Shown: positions 20,817-31,861, counted from the stretch's first letter. The stretch is DNA of 64,000 bases from Paenibacillus amylolyticus (GCF_029689945.1 NZ_CP121451.1:5518001-5582000), one strand, 5' to 3'. Notes: a model not told the origin generated them from the letters alone. Numbers and translations: made by a program.

Positions 20817-21695
20817 TCAGCCTTTAACTGAGCCCAACGTCATACCTTTGACAAAGAAACGTTGCAGGAACGGATACACAATCAAGATTGGTGCACTTCC
20901 GATGAAGATCTGGGCTGCCCTTACCGTTGTTTGTGAGAGAGCTTCCATTTCTTTTGGATTCATGCTCATGCTACTCATATCACGGCCAATAATGACCGTT
21001 TGCATAAAGGTAGCAAGTGGGTAATCCTTCGCGTTATTCATGTAGAGCAATCCATCAAACCAGGAATTCCAGTGGAACACCATACTGAACAATGCAATGG
21101 TTGCAATGGACGGCATCGAAATGGGAAGGAAGATACTGAACAATGTTCTAAAGTGGTTAGCACCGTCCATAAGCGCCGCTTCCTCCAGCTCTTTTGGAAT
21201 ACCGCGGAAGAAGTTCAGCATCAGGATGACAAGGAATGTGTTAACTGCCCCCGGGAGAACAAGTACCCAGAAGGAATCCATCAATCCGATCTTCTGGATA
21301 ACCATGTAGAATGGCACCAATCCTCCATTGAAAATCATGCTGAATACAAAAATCCAGGAGTAAATTGTTCTGCCTTTGAACTCACTATTTTCTTTGGACA
21401 ACGGATACGCCGCGAGGAACGTAATCAGCAAGGTGATGGCTGTACCGATCACTGTACGTAGCAGTGAGATCCAGAGCGAGTTCAGGAAAATTGGATTGTT
21501 CATCGTCTTTTTGTATGCCTCAAGGGAGAATCCTACGGGCCAGAGATTGACCAGATTGGCATCGGCAGCAGCCTTTGTACTAAAGGATACTGCCAGTACG
21601 TGAACCATCGGTATGATACACATGATGGCAATCAGAATCAGAAAGCAGGTGTTGACTATATTAAACACGCGATAAGGCAATGATTTATGATACAT
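20817..21695 (-). CDS. Carbohydrate ABC transporter permease (LplC/GanQ-type)
   Basis: 292 aa, intact. About six membrane spans; the EAA loop that contacts the ATPase is at EEAALMDGANHFRTLFSIFLPIS. The C-terminus MTLGSVKG is typical of LplC/YtcP permeases. It pairs with the upstream permease and the solute-binding protein. No ATPase gene is present, so a shared MsmX-type ATPase elsewhere is expected. Context (GH53, GH42 downstream) indicates galacto-oligosaccharide uptake. Confidence 0.88.
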   Translation of the reverse strand: MYHKSLPYRVFNIVNTCFLILIAIMCIIPMVHVLAVSFSTKAAADANLVNLWPVGFSLEAYKKTMNNPIFLNSLWISLLRTVIGTAITLLITFLAAYPLSKENSEFKGRTIYSWIFVFSMIFNGGLVPFYMVIQKIGLMDSFWVLVLPGAVNTFLVILMLNFFRGIPKELEEAALMDGANHFRTLFSIFLPISMPSIATIALFSMVFHWNSWFDGLLYMNNAKDYPLATFMQTVIIGRDMSSMSMNPKEMEALSQTTVRAAQIFIGSAPILIVYPFLQRFFVKGMTLGSVKG

Positions 21696-21724
21696 CGTGG
21701 TCCCTTCTTTCTCTGTTCATTCGA

Positions 21725-22615
21725 TTAGAATATGCGGTATCCAGCGTATTTTTTGGCTAAGCTGTACGATACAAGTATCAAGATCATGCTAATGACCGAT
21801 TTGAATAATCCGATCGCTGTTGCGAAGCCCATTTCACCGTTTTGCATGGCAGAACGATATACGAAGGTATCTATGATGTCACCCGTTTGATATACGAGCG
21901 GGTTGTACAGGTTGAAAATCTGGTCAAAGCCGGCATTCAGAACGTTACCAAGTGCCAGTGTTCCCACAACCATCAGCATCGGCACAAGCGAAGGAATTGT
22001 AATGTGCAGTGTCTGTTTCCAGCGTCCTGCTCCGTCAATCTCCGCTGCTTCGTATAATGCTGGATTAATTCCGGCAAGGGCTGCCAGAAAGACAATCATG
22101 TTATACCCGAATTCCTTCCACACATCTGTCAGAATGATCGTAGATCGGAACCAGCTGTTGTCTCCCAGGAAGAAATATGGCCCAAGTCCAAAGCTTCCCA
22201 GAACCCGGTTAACCAAGCCGCCTGTTGACAACAGATCTATCAAAATCCCGCCCAGAATGACCCAGGACAAGAAGTGAGGTAAATAGACAAGTGTTTGAAT
22301 GGTGCGCTGTATAGCCATCTTGCGAACCTCATTCAAAAGAATGGCGAAAACAAATGGAACAAATAAATTAAAAATCAGTTTAAGTACAGCAATAATCAAC
22401 GTATTCCAGATAACCTGTAAACTGTCTTCACGTTCAAACAAATATCTAAAGTTGTCCAGCCCGACCCATTCAGAACCGCTAATTCCAAGCCATGGCTTGT
22501 AGTTCTGGAATGCCATAATGATCCCGCCCATAGGCACATAACTGAAGATGATCAGAAAGACGATCGCTGGCAGCAGCATTACGTGGAATGGCCAAGTACG
22601 TTTCAAAGTTCTCAT
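21725..22615 (-). CDS. Carbohydrate ABC transporter permease (LplB/GanP-type)
   Basis: About 296 aa, intact. Six membrane spans with the EAA motif at YEAAEIDGAGRWKQTLHITIP and a GYRIF C-terminus, as in LplB/YteP permeases. The start is the ATG preceded by AGGGGAG; an in-frame ATG 30 nt upstream has no such site. Partner of the 20817-21695 permease, 29 nt apart. It follows a terminator that separates it from the binding-protein gene. Confidence 0.88.
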   Translation of the reverse strand: MRTLKRTWPFHVMLLPAIVFLIIFSYVPMGGIIMAFQNYKPWLGISGSEWVGLDNFRYLFEREDSLQVIWNTLIIAVLKLIFNLFVPFVFAILLNEVRKMAIQRTIQTLVYLPHFLSWVILGGILIDLLSTGGLVNRVLGSFGLGPYFFLGDNSWFRSTIILTDVWKEFGYNMIVFLAALAGINPALYEAAEIDGAGRWKQTLHITIPSLVPMLMVVGTLALGNVLNAGFDQIFNLYNPLVYQTGDIIDTFVYRSAMQNGEMGFATAIGLFKSVISMILILVSYSLAKKYAGYRIF

Positions 22616-22760
22616 GATTGCTCCCCTGTATTTCTTCCTACTCAAGTACTCCCTGAGTGGCTTATAATGCGATTATATCAACCTTTTACAGGGTCCAAAC
22701 AGCACATAAAAGCAATATAAATGGCACAAATTCAACCACTTTGCTTCAACCTGAATAAAC

Positions 22761-22796
22761 AAGAAAAAGCGCCCAGACGACTACCATCTGGGCGCT
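22761..22796 (-). terminator. Intercistronic terminator between binding protein and permeases
   Basis: AGCGCCCAGA pairs perfectly with TCTGGGCGCT around a 9-nt loop and is followed by TTTTTCTTG on the minus strand. It sits 8 nt past the binding-protein stop, inside the galactan operon. Confidence 0.85.
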
Positions 22797-22804
22797 GCTT
22801 AACA

Positions 22805-24494
22805 CTATTTTTTCACACCGTCATACCACGCATTGACCTCTTGTGTGATTTGATCTCCACCACCGGATTTCCATGTTTGTACAAATGTATCAAACGCATC
22901 AGCCGGATTTTTGCCATAGATAATTTCGTTAAATGCTTGATTCTCAATTTTGTTCAGATAGTCCAGCTTGGATTTCATCGTCTGTGTTGTTGGACCTGTG
23001 AACATGTTTTTGTAGGAGATTTCTTCTTGGCTTAGCAACACTTTGGCTGCTGCTGGTGTTTCTTTACCGTAATTGACAGCAACATCTTTCTCAAGCTTCG
23101 TTTCCGGCTCTTTGCCGTCCGCCAAGTTCAGAAGTGCTTTCATTTGTGCATCCGGAATACGCGCACCGTCACGTACAAGCAAATAACGTACAACGTTCAC
23201 GTATCCGCCTTCGATCTCGTCAATCGGCAGTTGTTTTCCATTTGCATCCAATTGATAGTCATAGCCTGCAAACAGACCATTATCATAAGGGCTGCCTGGT
23301 GCCGGGTCTGCATAATTGTCGAACAGGTAGTTCTGATACGTAAAGAATGCTTCTGGGTGTGCCATATCTTTTTTGATCAACGTAACACCATTAACGAACT
23401 GTGTTCCATGACGCATCGCTTTGCCTTCCGGACCGGCCGGAATTTCAATCGGTTTCCATACGGCGCTCGGTACATTTTTCACTGTATCGAGAAGTGGCCA
23501 TCCACTCATCCAGTAAGGTCCTGGAATAATACCGGCAGTTCCTGCAACTGCTGGCTCTGCTGTTTTGTTCTCATCCCATAGCGCTGCTTCCTGTGGGATA
23601 TATCCTTTTTGAGCCATTCGCTCAATTTGGTCAGACCTTGCTTCATGCCTGGATTGATGGAGCCATACTCCAGCTTGCCATCCGCTGCCAGATTCCATTG
23701 TTGAGGCAAGGTGCCATACGCACCAAAGATCCAGGATACGTCTCCCATCCATGTGTTCATGGACGTTTTAAAACCAACGCTGAGCGGAGTTACTTTATCC
23801 GGAGCCAAGCCGTCCGGGTTATTGTTTTTGAATGCTTCCATAACCGTTTCAAGCTCATCAATGGTTTTTGGAGCTTCCAGATTCAGCTTGTCCAGCCAAT
23901 CCTGACGAATCCAGAGCAAGTAATCATTGTTGTATGCGTAGTCCAGAACAGGGATACCCATTCTTTTGCCATCACGACTATATTGGTTCCAGACGTTAGG
24001 ATCTTGTTCCATCGCTTTCTTCCATGTGTCTGAAGCATATTTGTCGAACAGCGGACCCACTTCTTGGTACATGCCAGAGTCAATCAAGTCTTGAGCGACG
24101 AGGTTGTCAGCACTTCCGATCGTCACGATATCCGGCATCTCCTGCCCAGAGGACATAGCCAGACGAAGTTTGGTTGCAAACGCACTGTTGGTGTCTGTAA
24201 CAGACCAGAGCGCACTGATATTAATCCCGAATTGTTCTTTGGCCCACTTGGTAGCTACGTTATTTTCCATGGATTCGCCATTTTTAAATTTCAGCTCAGG
24301 ATCGATACCCCATGCTGTTGTAATGGTTACTTCCGGATCATACTTTTCTTTGTATTCGTTCTGGGTTCCAGATGTACTTGGTGTTGCACTATCTCCGCCT
24401 CCATTGCCGCCTGAACATCCTGCAAGAACGACAGTTAGACTTAGCGTTGTAGCGAGAAGCGTCAAGAATCTCTTTTCGTTGATTGCGCTCTCAT
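22805..24494 (-). CDS. Sugar ABC transporter solute-binding lipoprotein (two frameshifts)
   Basis: About 563 aa after correction; an extracytoplasmic LplA/YtcQ-type binding protein. The lipobox VVLAGC is followed by a Gly/Ser-rich linker, then the bilobal domain (DIVTIGSADNLVAQDLIDSG, LDYAYNNDYLLWIRQDWLDKL). One base is missing at 24489-24491, restoring the start as MKSAINEKRFLTLL; GAGGGGG lies 6 nt before this ATG. Another is missing at 23614 (KLSEW/AQKGYIPQ). Likely binds galactan-derived oligosaccharides, judging from the GH53/GH42 genes downstream. Confidence 0.88.
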
Positions 24495-24617
24495 GTTGTT
24501 CCCCCTCAAATCGTTTTGGTTACCCTTTCATTATAGGCTGACCAGGACTTTGATCCTATGATACGAAATCAAGATTTCTGCACCTTTGCCAACCTATATT
24601 CAAGAATATTGTTGTAA

Positions 24618-26245
24618 TTATGTCTGATCCCGAAATTCATTGGGTGTCATCCCATAATGCTTTTTGAACATTTTGCTGAAATATTGCGGATTTTGATAGC
24701 CGAGTTCACTCGTAATCTCGTATATTTTTTTGTTGCTGTTCTTGAGCAGGTACAAGGCACGCTCCATGCGCATACGAATCATGTAATCCCCAAGACCTTC
24801 TCCTGTCTCTGCCTTGTAAATTTTGGATAGATATACAGGGTGCAAATAGACTTTGTCGGCAATCATCTTCACGGACAGATCCTGCCCCGTATCTCTTGTC
24901 ACCAATTCCTGAACCTGCTTGATTACATGTCTGCGACTCTGCATACCTTCCTGATCGGACAACTCTTCCTGAAGCTTCGCCAGCATCTCGGTGGCCCAGC
25001 GCCGCAGCTTCTCGGGTGATTGAATCAACTGATGTGCAAGGAGCAGATCGAAACCCGCATGATCAATCTCATGCACCAGATGCCCCTGCTTATGGGCGAT
25101 ATACATGAATGCGTTCGTTACGGACAGATACATCTCATACACATGTTCTCTGGACAACCGTACCTGCTCTGCTGCATCAAAGACTGCGTTCAGCTTACGC
25201 GCCGCCGCTTCCCATTGCTTGGTCTCAAGCAATTGCGGAAGTACGGGCGGTTTGTACAGCTCTTCAAGCGCCTGCGTCGCATCATTCTCCGGACGTTTAT
25301 GGAGTGCCTGATCCATGTCCATGTATATAATCTTGTGTTCTTCCGGCCCGGAAAGGACAAGTGAACCTAAACTTTTGCGATAAGCTGCTGTCAATTCATT
25401 AAAGGGAAATGAAGGTGTAACCACCATCGATAGATCTCCCTGCAAATACCGAATGACATGCTCACGGAAAGTTTCAGCCGATAGGCTCAACGTCTCCAGG
25501 TTCATTTGTGGAGATTCGATATGTCCCTGATGCTGCAAGAACATAACCAGACACTCATGGGGCCCGCGACCAAACCATACGTTGAATTGCTCTCCAAGCA
25601 CTTCCTCTGCAATATTACCTACCGCAAAATCCATCAGATCCAGAGACTGCTGGTCCATTGATGAGAAGCGTCCTGTCAGGCGAATGAGCATCATGACAAC
25701 CGATTGTTCCGGATCAATATGAATCTCATATTGTTGCAGTTGTTCTCGAAGTGCCCGCGCCGTGATCTCACGACCGAGCAGCAGATCATGCATCAGATTT
25801 TCCCGTAGAATCTTATAGTCGGACTTCCGACTGTATAGTAGCCGGTGATATTTGTCGAATTCATCCCACTCATCGCGAAGAGAGGTGATGGCTGCGACAC
25901 GGAACCCATGAATTCATCATCGTTTACAGGTTTCAGGATATAATCCGCTGCCTGCAATTGGATGGCTTTCTTTGCGTAATCAAAATCACTGTGGCCAGTC
26001 AGCAAAATACAGCGGATATGCGACCAGCGTTTGCTTACCTCCGCAATGAGATCCAATCCCGACATGCCAGGCATGCGAATATCAGTCACCACGATATCTA
26101 CTGCATTTTCCTCCATAATCTGCAGGGCTTCTTTACCCGAAGCCGCACGAAGCACCGTCGTTACTCCGAGCTCTCCCCATGGGATCGTTAGTTCCAGACT
26201 TTCTGTTACATACGTTTCATCATCTACCAGCAATATATCTATCAA
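24618..26245 (-). CDS. Response regulator, REC plus AraC-type DNA-binding domain (YesN-like; frameshifted)
   Basis: About 542 aa. The REC domain has the acidic pocket (VDDE), the phospho-acceptor Asp in DIVVTDIRMPGMSG and Lys in YILKPV. A long central region leads to the AraC double helix-turn-helix (LSVKMIADKVYLHPVYLSKIYKAETG; EITSELGYQNPQYFSKMFKKHYGMTPNEFR). A base is missing at 25897-25900 (FMGSV/AAITSLRDEW). The TTG start is chosen for AGGGAG 8 nt upstream. Paired with the kinase upstream; presumed activator of the galactan operon. Confidence 0.88.
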
Positions 26246-26317
26246 GCCAGCCACTCCCTATCTCGTTCATTCTGCAATTCATTCCATGATTCATCCTGCT
26301 CCAGACATTTCAGAGGC

Positions 26318-28072
26318 TCATCCTTCGTTCTCCAAAAGAAGCTTCTGTTCCACTGGCCACGTCAGTGTAACCCGCAATCCACCAAGTTCCGATTCCGTTA
26401 TATCGATGCCTGCCTGATCCCCATATCGAAGCTGAAGTCTCTGATTCACATTCCACAGGCCACAGCCCATCTCCTGATCCATCGTTCCCCTGAGCTTATT
26501 CAGAAGCGCCTCACGTTCCTCCTGTGTCATGCCTTGCCCGTCATCTTCAACCACAAGAACCATAACATTGCCCTGTTTTTCTCCGGATACTCTTATCTCT
26601 CCAGCTTCCGCATCCGCTTCGATCCCGTGAATCACCGCATTCTCCACTAATGGCTGTACAATCAGGGGCGGTACCTCCTGTCTTAACATCTCATCAGACA
26701 GATCCAGCTTGTAATGAATCCGTTCCATACGCATCCGTTGGATCTCCAGATAACAGCTGACAAATTCAATCTCTTCCGTCAACGGAACCACGTCCCGCTC
26801 CTGTCTTGTCGTGTACCGATAATATCGGGAGAGGTTATGCGACATCGCTACAACGGCGTCCATACGCTTCAGCTTCGCCATACTCGTAATGAAGGAGAAA
26901 CAATTATAGAAGAAGTGCGGATTAATCTGCGATTGCAGCTGCTTCAGCCGGGCTTCACGCACATGAATCTGTTCCAGGTAAACGTGTTCAAATAACTGCT
27001 GGATCTTCTCCACCATCAAGTTAAAACGTTCAGACAGGAAACTGAATTCATTGCGGCCCTTCGGCTTAATCCTCACTGAATAATCTTCCTGCTTCAACCG
27101 CTGGAAACCGCGAATCAGTTGTTTCACGGGTACCTGCACCTGGACATATAACAAGTAGGCCACAGCAAAACTCATCAACAACAAACAAATCATTGAAGAA
27201 TAGAACAGCATGTTCGATTGATGAATCGGCTTCAGAATATCGGATAAAGGCATATAGTCCACCAGATACCAGCCTGTCGTGCTTGATTTCACAGTGTTAA
27301 CCATGTAGGGCTCGCCATCTATCACCACAGTCCGGTTATCCACATCTTGAAGTTCATGGATGGACAGTTCTTTCATCAATTGGTTCGTTAACGAACGATC
27401 AGAAGTCCGATTATAGATGACCCCTGATTCTTCACGGAAATAGAAGGGATCATGCCTGCCATCATCCTTGAATTTGTCGAGCATATCCCGAATGTTGTCA
27501 CTATCAAACTCCAGTTTGATAATCGTCTCCGCATTATTAACCGGGTCTGTAATGCCATACGGAGATACCGTAATCCAGCTAAACATGAACCGATCATCTT
27601 CCCCATCCTGAATTTTGCGTACATCCCAGCCGGAAATAATGTTCTCTCTTAACGCTTGCTTGTCATAAGAACGTGCATCCCTTTCGGAAACCACCCTGCC
27701 CAGCGAAGGAGAGTACAGATATAACTTCGTGGCCCAATTGGATGAGCTCTCCTGAATACTTAGCTTATTCTGAATACGTCTGACCAGATTGATTGCATCC
27801 AGGTCAAAGTAGTTACTGTCCGCATAAATTCGCCGGAAGCTTGCAATATCAGGATCATGTATAAGCAAATTCGGCCATGAGGATAACAGCTCAATGTGGG
27901 TGTTTACCTGATTTTGAAAAAATTCAAGCTGGTTACTATTTGATCGATTCAACTCATCTCTGAGAACAGCTGTTGTTTTGTGATTGGAGTACCAGTATAG
28001 AAGCACTACAGGAATCAGCATAATCAGAATAAGAATGACCATTTTTGAAAACAGGTTTGTCCGATATGTCAT
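26318..28072 (-). CDS. Sensor histidine kinase, YesM-like
   Basis: 584 aa, intact. First membrane span about 10-27, a large extracytoplasmic sensing region to about 285, second span about 290-312, then HAMP. The phospho-accepting His is in SQINPHFFYN (about residue 385). The ATPase domain shows VENAVIHGIEA and EDDGQGM. First gene of the galactan locus; it probably senses an oligosaccharide directly or through the binding protein. Two cre-like sites lie in its upstream gap. Confidence 0.9.
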   Translation of the reverse strand: MTYRTNLFSKMVILILIMLIPVVLLYWYSNHKTTAVLRDELNRSNSNQLEFFQNQVNTHIELLSSWPNLLIHDPDIASFRRIYADSNYFDLDAINLVRRIQNKLSIQESSSNWATKLYLYSPSLGRVVSERDARSYDKQALRENIISGWDVRKIQDGEDDRFMFSWITVSPYGITDPVNNAETIIKLEFDSDNIRDMLDKFKDDGRHDPFYFREESGVIYNRTSDRSLTNQLMKELSIHELQDVDNRTVVIDGEPYMVNTVKSSTTGWYLVDYMPLSDILKPIHQSNMLFYSSMICLLLMSFAVAYLLYVQVQVPVKQLIRGFQRLKQEDYSVRIKPKGRNEFSFLSERFNLMVEKIQQLFEHVYLEQIHVREARLKQLQSQINPHFFYNCFSFITSMAKLKRMDAVVAMSHNLSRYYRYTTRQERDVVPLTEEIEFVSCYLEIQRMRMERIHYKLDLSDEMLRQEVPPLIVQPLVENAVIHGIEADAEAGEIRVSGEKQGNVMVLVVEDDGQGMTQEEREALLNKLRGTMDQEMGCGLWNVNQRLQLRYGDQAGIDITESELGGLRVTLTWPVEQKLLLENEG

Positions 28073-28120
28073 CTTTTCATCTCACCTTGTCTTAATTTGT
28101 CGTGACATTAATTGTAATGA

Positions 28121-28134
28121 TGTAAGCGGTAAAG
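28121..28134. promoter_or_regulatory. Cre-like site upstream of the galactan-locus kinase
   Basis: TGTAAGCGGTAAAG agrees with TGNAANCGNTNNCA except at the last two bases. It lies about 50 bp upstream of the kinase start. Confidence 0.3.
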
Positions 28135-28173
28135 ACAAACTATTTTTTTGAGACAAACCGATTCATTATCTAG

Positions 28174-28187
28174 CGTAAGCGTTACCA
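28174..28187. promoter_or_regulatory. Second cre-like site upstream of the galactan-locus kinase
   Basis: CGTAAGCGTTACCA differs from TGNAANCGNTNNCA only at the first base. It lies about 100 bp upstream of the kinase start, 53 bp from the other cre-like site. Confidence 0.45.
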
Positions 28188-28245
28188 ATTCAAGGGGAAA
28201 GGAGATAAAACCAATATTTCTGCACTAAATGCAACTTCCACGCAC

Positions 28246-28271
28246 AAAAAGAGCCAGCGATTAGCCAGCTC
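28246..28271 (-). terminator. Terminator after the membrane protein at 28371
   Basis: GAGCTGGC pairs with GCTGGCTC (including G-U pairs) and is followed by CTTTTTG on the minus strand, about 100 nt past the stop codon. Confidence 0.65.
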
Positions 28272-28370
28272 CTACCTGATTTCATTATATGTCTTTGATC
28301 TTCATATTCAACTCAAACCTTATTCCACTTCAGTTTATGTAATTATTGTTTTTTTCTATAAAAATATCAC

Positions 28371-29069
28371 CTAGGGAATATCGTAATCAAATACCGTATT
28401 CGCTCCATCCACGCTTACATCCAGCACAATATCCATAAGTTTCCCACTGACGAACAGAGGGGATTCCGCTTTCCCGTAAAAATCCAGCTCGCCCTTAAAC
28501 GTGCCATGACGCTCAATCTCAATATGTACTGGCCTTAATTGGACAGACTGCAAGGCTTCCAATAGTGGATCGCCCTTAAACTTGTAACTGCTTGCGAGAT
28601 CTGGTATTAGTGAGACAGACAGGACTTCCCCGCCGTAATTTTTGAGTGTCAGATCACAAGTTGCTCGTGTTTCACCCGTTTTGAGCACATTATAGGTACA
28701 GGAACTCGAATTCTGTTCATAGGATATCGCATCAATACCACTAACTCCCCACTTGGCTACGTACATGAATTTATCCGTCATGTATGAGTAACTGAGAACG
28801 ATGGCGAGGACTACGATCCACAACCCTTTCGCAAAACCCGGGAACCACTTTCCGATTTCTTTGCGAGTAAGGTAGTAACCACAGGCGAAGATCCCCAATC
28901 CGAGGAAAAGTGTGATATGAACTCCACTTAAATAAGATGTAGTATACGGTGATATACCTATTGCTGAAAGCATTGTATCTCCAACCGAAAAACCAAGATG
29001 GTGGTTAAACGTAAAGATGATCGCAAAAAGCAATAAAACCACAGAGAACACAAGTCTGGTTCTCGGCAC
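28371..29069 (-). CDS. Membrane protein of unknown function
   Basis: 232 aa, intact. Three hydrophobic spans in the first about 110 residues (VLLLFAIIFTF, ITLFLGLGIFACGYYL, GLWIVVLAIVLSY), then a soluble beta-rich domain of about 120 residues with two cysteines (SSCTYN, TCDLTL) that resembles an immunoglobulin-like sandwich. GTG start with AGGGGGT about 6 nt upstream. No family recognised; flanked by terminators on both sides, so it is probably monocistronic. Confidence 0.65.
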   Translation of the reverse strand: MPRTRLVFSVVLLLFAIIFTFNHHLGFSVGDTMLSAIGISPYTTSYLSGVHITLFLGLGIFACGYYLTRKEIGKWFPGFAKGLWIVVLAIVLSYSYMTDKFMYVAKWGVSGIDAISYEQNSSSCTYNVLKTGETRATCDLTLKNYGGEVLSVSLIPDLASSYKFKGDPLLEALQSVQLRPVHIEIERHGTFKGELDFYGKAESPLFVSGKLMDIVLDVSVDGANTVFDYDIP

Positions 29070-29157
29070 ACAAACACCCCCTAATCAACCACCTGATTAT
29101 ATCATATTTTTCCTAATTATGATTAACAATCCAAATCAAAAAAAACAACAATAGAAA

Positions 29158-29190
29158 GAACGCCTTCGGTTGTTGACCGAAAGCGCCCTC
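29158..29190 (-). terminator. Terminator after the second binding-protein gene
   Basis: CGCTTTCGGT pairs with ACCGAAGGCG (one mismatch) around CAACA, followed by a U-rich tract (TTCTTTCTATTG) on the minus strand. Confidence 0.65.
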
Positions 29191-29267
29191 CATCATTGTC
29201 ACTGACAAGAGCTTGCAGTAACACAAGTCTCTCTATCCTTGCTGATGATTTTTTATTGATTTATTAC

Positions 29268-30802
29268 TTATTTACTTTTGGCAAGGAATGCATCAAGTTG
29301 TTCCTGTTTGGCTGCAATAATTTTATCAATACCCGCTGCTTTCAGTTTCTCCAGATATTTCGGAATCATCTCATTTGGATCAACGGCGCCTGATGTCATA
29401 CCCGGTTTGAACTGTTTGTTCACGTTGTTGACCGCAGCAATTTCATTTTTGACAGATTGGCTGTTGAATGTAAAGCCCAGTGCAGGTGATTTCACACCTT
29501 TGGCGTTAAATTCTTTGAACTTCTCCCACTTCTGCGGGTCTTCATTATCCCAGAGGAAGTTCAGGAACTGGTTACCAAGCTGCCACTGAGCACCTGGGTT
29601 GTAGGTACGACTGTTGGCATCAACGCCTTCAGGGAGAGTGATGATATTATCCTGTCCGTCTTTTTCACATAATGTGTGCCCTCAATTCCGAAGTTCAACA
29701 AATTGTTAATTTCCTTGTCGGAATGCAGCAGGTTAATGACCTGCATCGCTTTCTCCGGTTGCTCGGAAGAACGGGAGATCGCGAGCATTGCTCCGGATGC
29801 ATCACCTGTCGTGATTGTCGGTTGTGTCATCTCAATCTGAGTCAGTGGGAAACCTACATACCCTTCTTCTTCTTTATCCTTGCCTGGCTTCATGCCATCG
29901 GTCCAGAGAAACGCTTTTCCAGCCTTCGCCTGGTCTTTCGGGAACACATTGGACGTAGCAGCATCACTGTTGATATATCCTGCTTGATACCACTTGCGGG
30001 CGAGTTCAGCCGCTTCCTTGAATTCAGGCGTTTCCACTTCATTCAGAACCGTTGTTCCGCCTGCAGTTTTGGAGATCACTCCAGGTACGGAAGCATCACC
30101 GAGATAATCCCAATCCAGATTCTCCAACAGCCCGTTACCATTCGTGTTGGACATGTAGAATGGTGTAATGCCTGGCTCGTTTTCCTTGATTGTTTTGAGA
30201 AGTGGCTCCAGATCAGCCCATGTCTTTACAGCTGTCAGGTCCAGCTTATACTTGTCAGCCAAGTCTTTACGTACCAACACACCACGTGTGGCAGCAAGTT
30301 CCTTATTCGTAGGAACACCGTAATTCACGCCGTCCACCTGGGAACCTTCCAGAAAGGCAGGGTCTAGGTTTTTCTTGATATCCTGACCATAGGTATCAAG
30401 CAGATCATTCAACGGTAAGAATGCGCCTTTAGCAACATTCACCGTGTAGTTCTGCCAAGCTGCGGTGAAGATAATGTCTGATTTTTCACCCGAGGAGATC
30501 ATGAGATTCAGCTTGTTATCCCACTGGCCCCAGTCAATCGCATTGATCTTAAGCGTGGCTCCAATCTTCGGTTCCATCTTTTTGTTAATCTCGGCTTCCA
30601 CCAGAGCGACATCCTTCTGTGGTGTCCCTGGATAGAACAGTGTCACTTCATAAGGTTTGCCCCCACCTTCACTTGCTCCTCCACCTTCTGCGCCAGGTGA
30701 TGTTGTTGTTCCACCCTTGTCTGATGAGCAAGCTGCCAGCACCAGGCTCAGCGCCATAACCGTTGCCATCATGCGTGACCATACCTTTAATGATCTTACC
30801 AA
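29268..30802 (-). CDS. Sugar ABC transporter solute-binding lipoprotein, cassette 2 (frameshifted)
   Basis: About 511 aa after correction. Signal peptide with lipobox LVLAAC, a Gly-rich linker, then a binding-protein fold (GQWDNKLNLMISSGEKSDIIFTA, YGVPTNKELAATRGVLVRKDLADKY) of the LplA/YtcQ group. A run of five T at 29661-29665 is one short; with six the sequence reads HYVKKDGQDNIITLPEG. TTG start with AGGAGG 7 nt upstream, better supported than the ATG 18 nt earlier. Last gene of the cassette, after the two permeases. Ligand unknown. Confidence 0.87.
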
Positions 30803-30935
30803 TTGAACCCCTCCTGTCATGTGTTGAACCCTACAACCGATTTCCCCAATTCACAATGAAACCTATTACTACATCTGTATATGCCCCTTCAGTCCATCTT
30901 CATTTACCTTGCCCACTCCGCTAACCGGTTCAGAG

Positions 30936-31844
30936 TTATCCCTTCACAGCGCCAACCGTAAGACCTTTGATGAAATAACGCTGGAAGAACGGATATGCCA
31001 GTACGATTGGACCAATACCGACTACAGCCATCGCCATTTGCAGCGTTTTGTTAGGCAGATTGAGCAGTCCACCCTGCGACGAAATCTGTGAAGAGACGTT
31101 GGAGTTGGTTGTTAAATATTGAATATCGAGCAGCGTCCGGTACATAAGGTACTGAAGGCTGATCGTCCGGTTATCTGATATGAAAATCATGCTAAGGTAC
31201 CAGTCATTCCAGTAATTCAGTGTACTGAACAACGCGACGGTTGCCATTACGGGAAGAGAGAGTGGAAGTACGATACGTGCAAACGTTCTCAATTCTCCCG
31301 CACCATCAATCCGAGCCGATTCCAGAATGGAGACCGGGATGGAGTTCGCGAAGAATGTACGCATGACCAATACAAAGAATGGGGATAGCAATAGTGGCAG
31401 AATGAGTGCCAATATGGAGTTCTTCAGATCCAATACGTTGACATAGACCAGATACCAAGGTACCAGACCTCCATTGAACAACATCGTGAAGAAGATGAAA
31501 AAGGCGAACCAGCCCCGGTAAGGCAGATCTCTCCGCGAGAGCGGATATGCATACAATGCGGTCAGCGCAACACTTGTAATGGTACCTACGACTGTAACGA
31601 TGAAGGAGATACCATACGAGTGAAGGATCTGATCCATGTCCCTGAACAGAAACTCATAAGCCGTCAGGCTGAACTTCTCTGGAATAAGCTTATATCCATT
31701 GGCAACCACAGTTGTCTCGTCCGAAAATGAGATGGCAAAGACAAGCAGGATCGGCACGATACAGGCAATGGCATAGAATAGAAACATCGCATGAATAACG
31801 GATGCGGAACGCTTCGATACGGCTAGTGGATCATGTGATTTCAC
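30936..31844 (-). CDS. Carbohydrate ABC transporter permease (LplC/YtcP-type), cassette 2
   Basis: About 302 aa, intact. Six spans with the EAA loop at LESARIDGAGELRTFARIVLP and a GLTVGAVKG end. I prefer the GTG at 31844 (AGAGGGGG upstream); a TTG overlapping the stop of the preceding gene is an alternative and would add 7 residues. Works with the 31862-32848 permease and the 29268-30802 binding protein. No local ATPase. Confidence 0.87.
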   Translation of the reverse strand: MKSHDPLAVSKRSASVIHAMFLFYAIACIVPILLVFAISFSDETTVVANGYKLIPEKFSLTAYEFLFRDMDQILHSYGISFIVTVVGTITSVALTALYAYPLSRRDLPYRGWFAFFIFFTMLFNGGLVPWYLVYVNVLDLKNSILALILPLLLSPFFVLVMRTFFANSIPVSILESARIDGAGELRTFARIVLPLSLPVMATVALFSTLNYWNDWYLSMIFISDNRTISLQYLMYRTLLDIQYLTTNSNVSSQISSQGGLLNLPNKTLQMAMAVVGIGPIVLAYPFFQRYFIKGLTVGAVKG

Positions 31845-31861
31845 AGCTGACTTGCCCCCTC

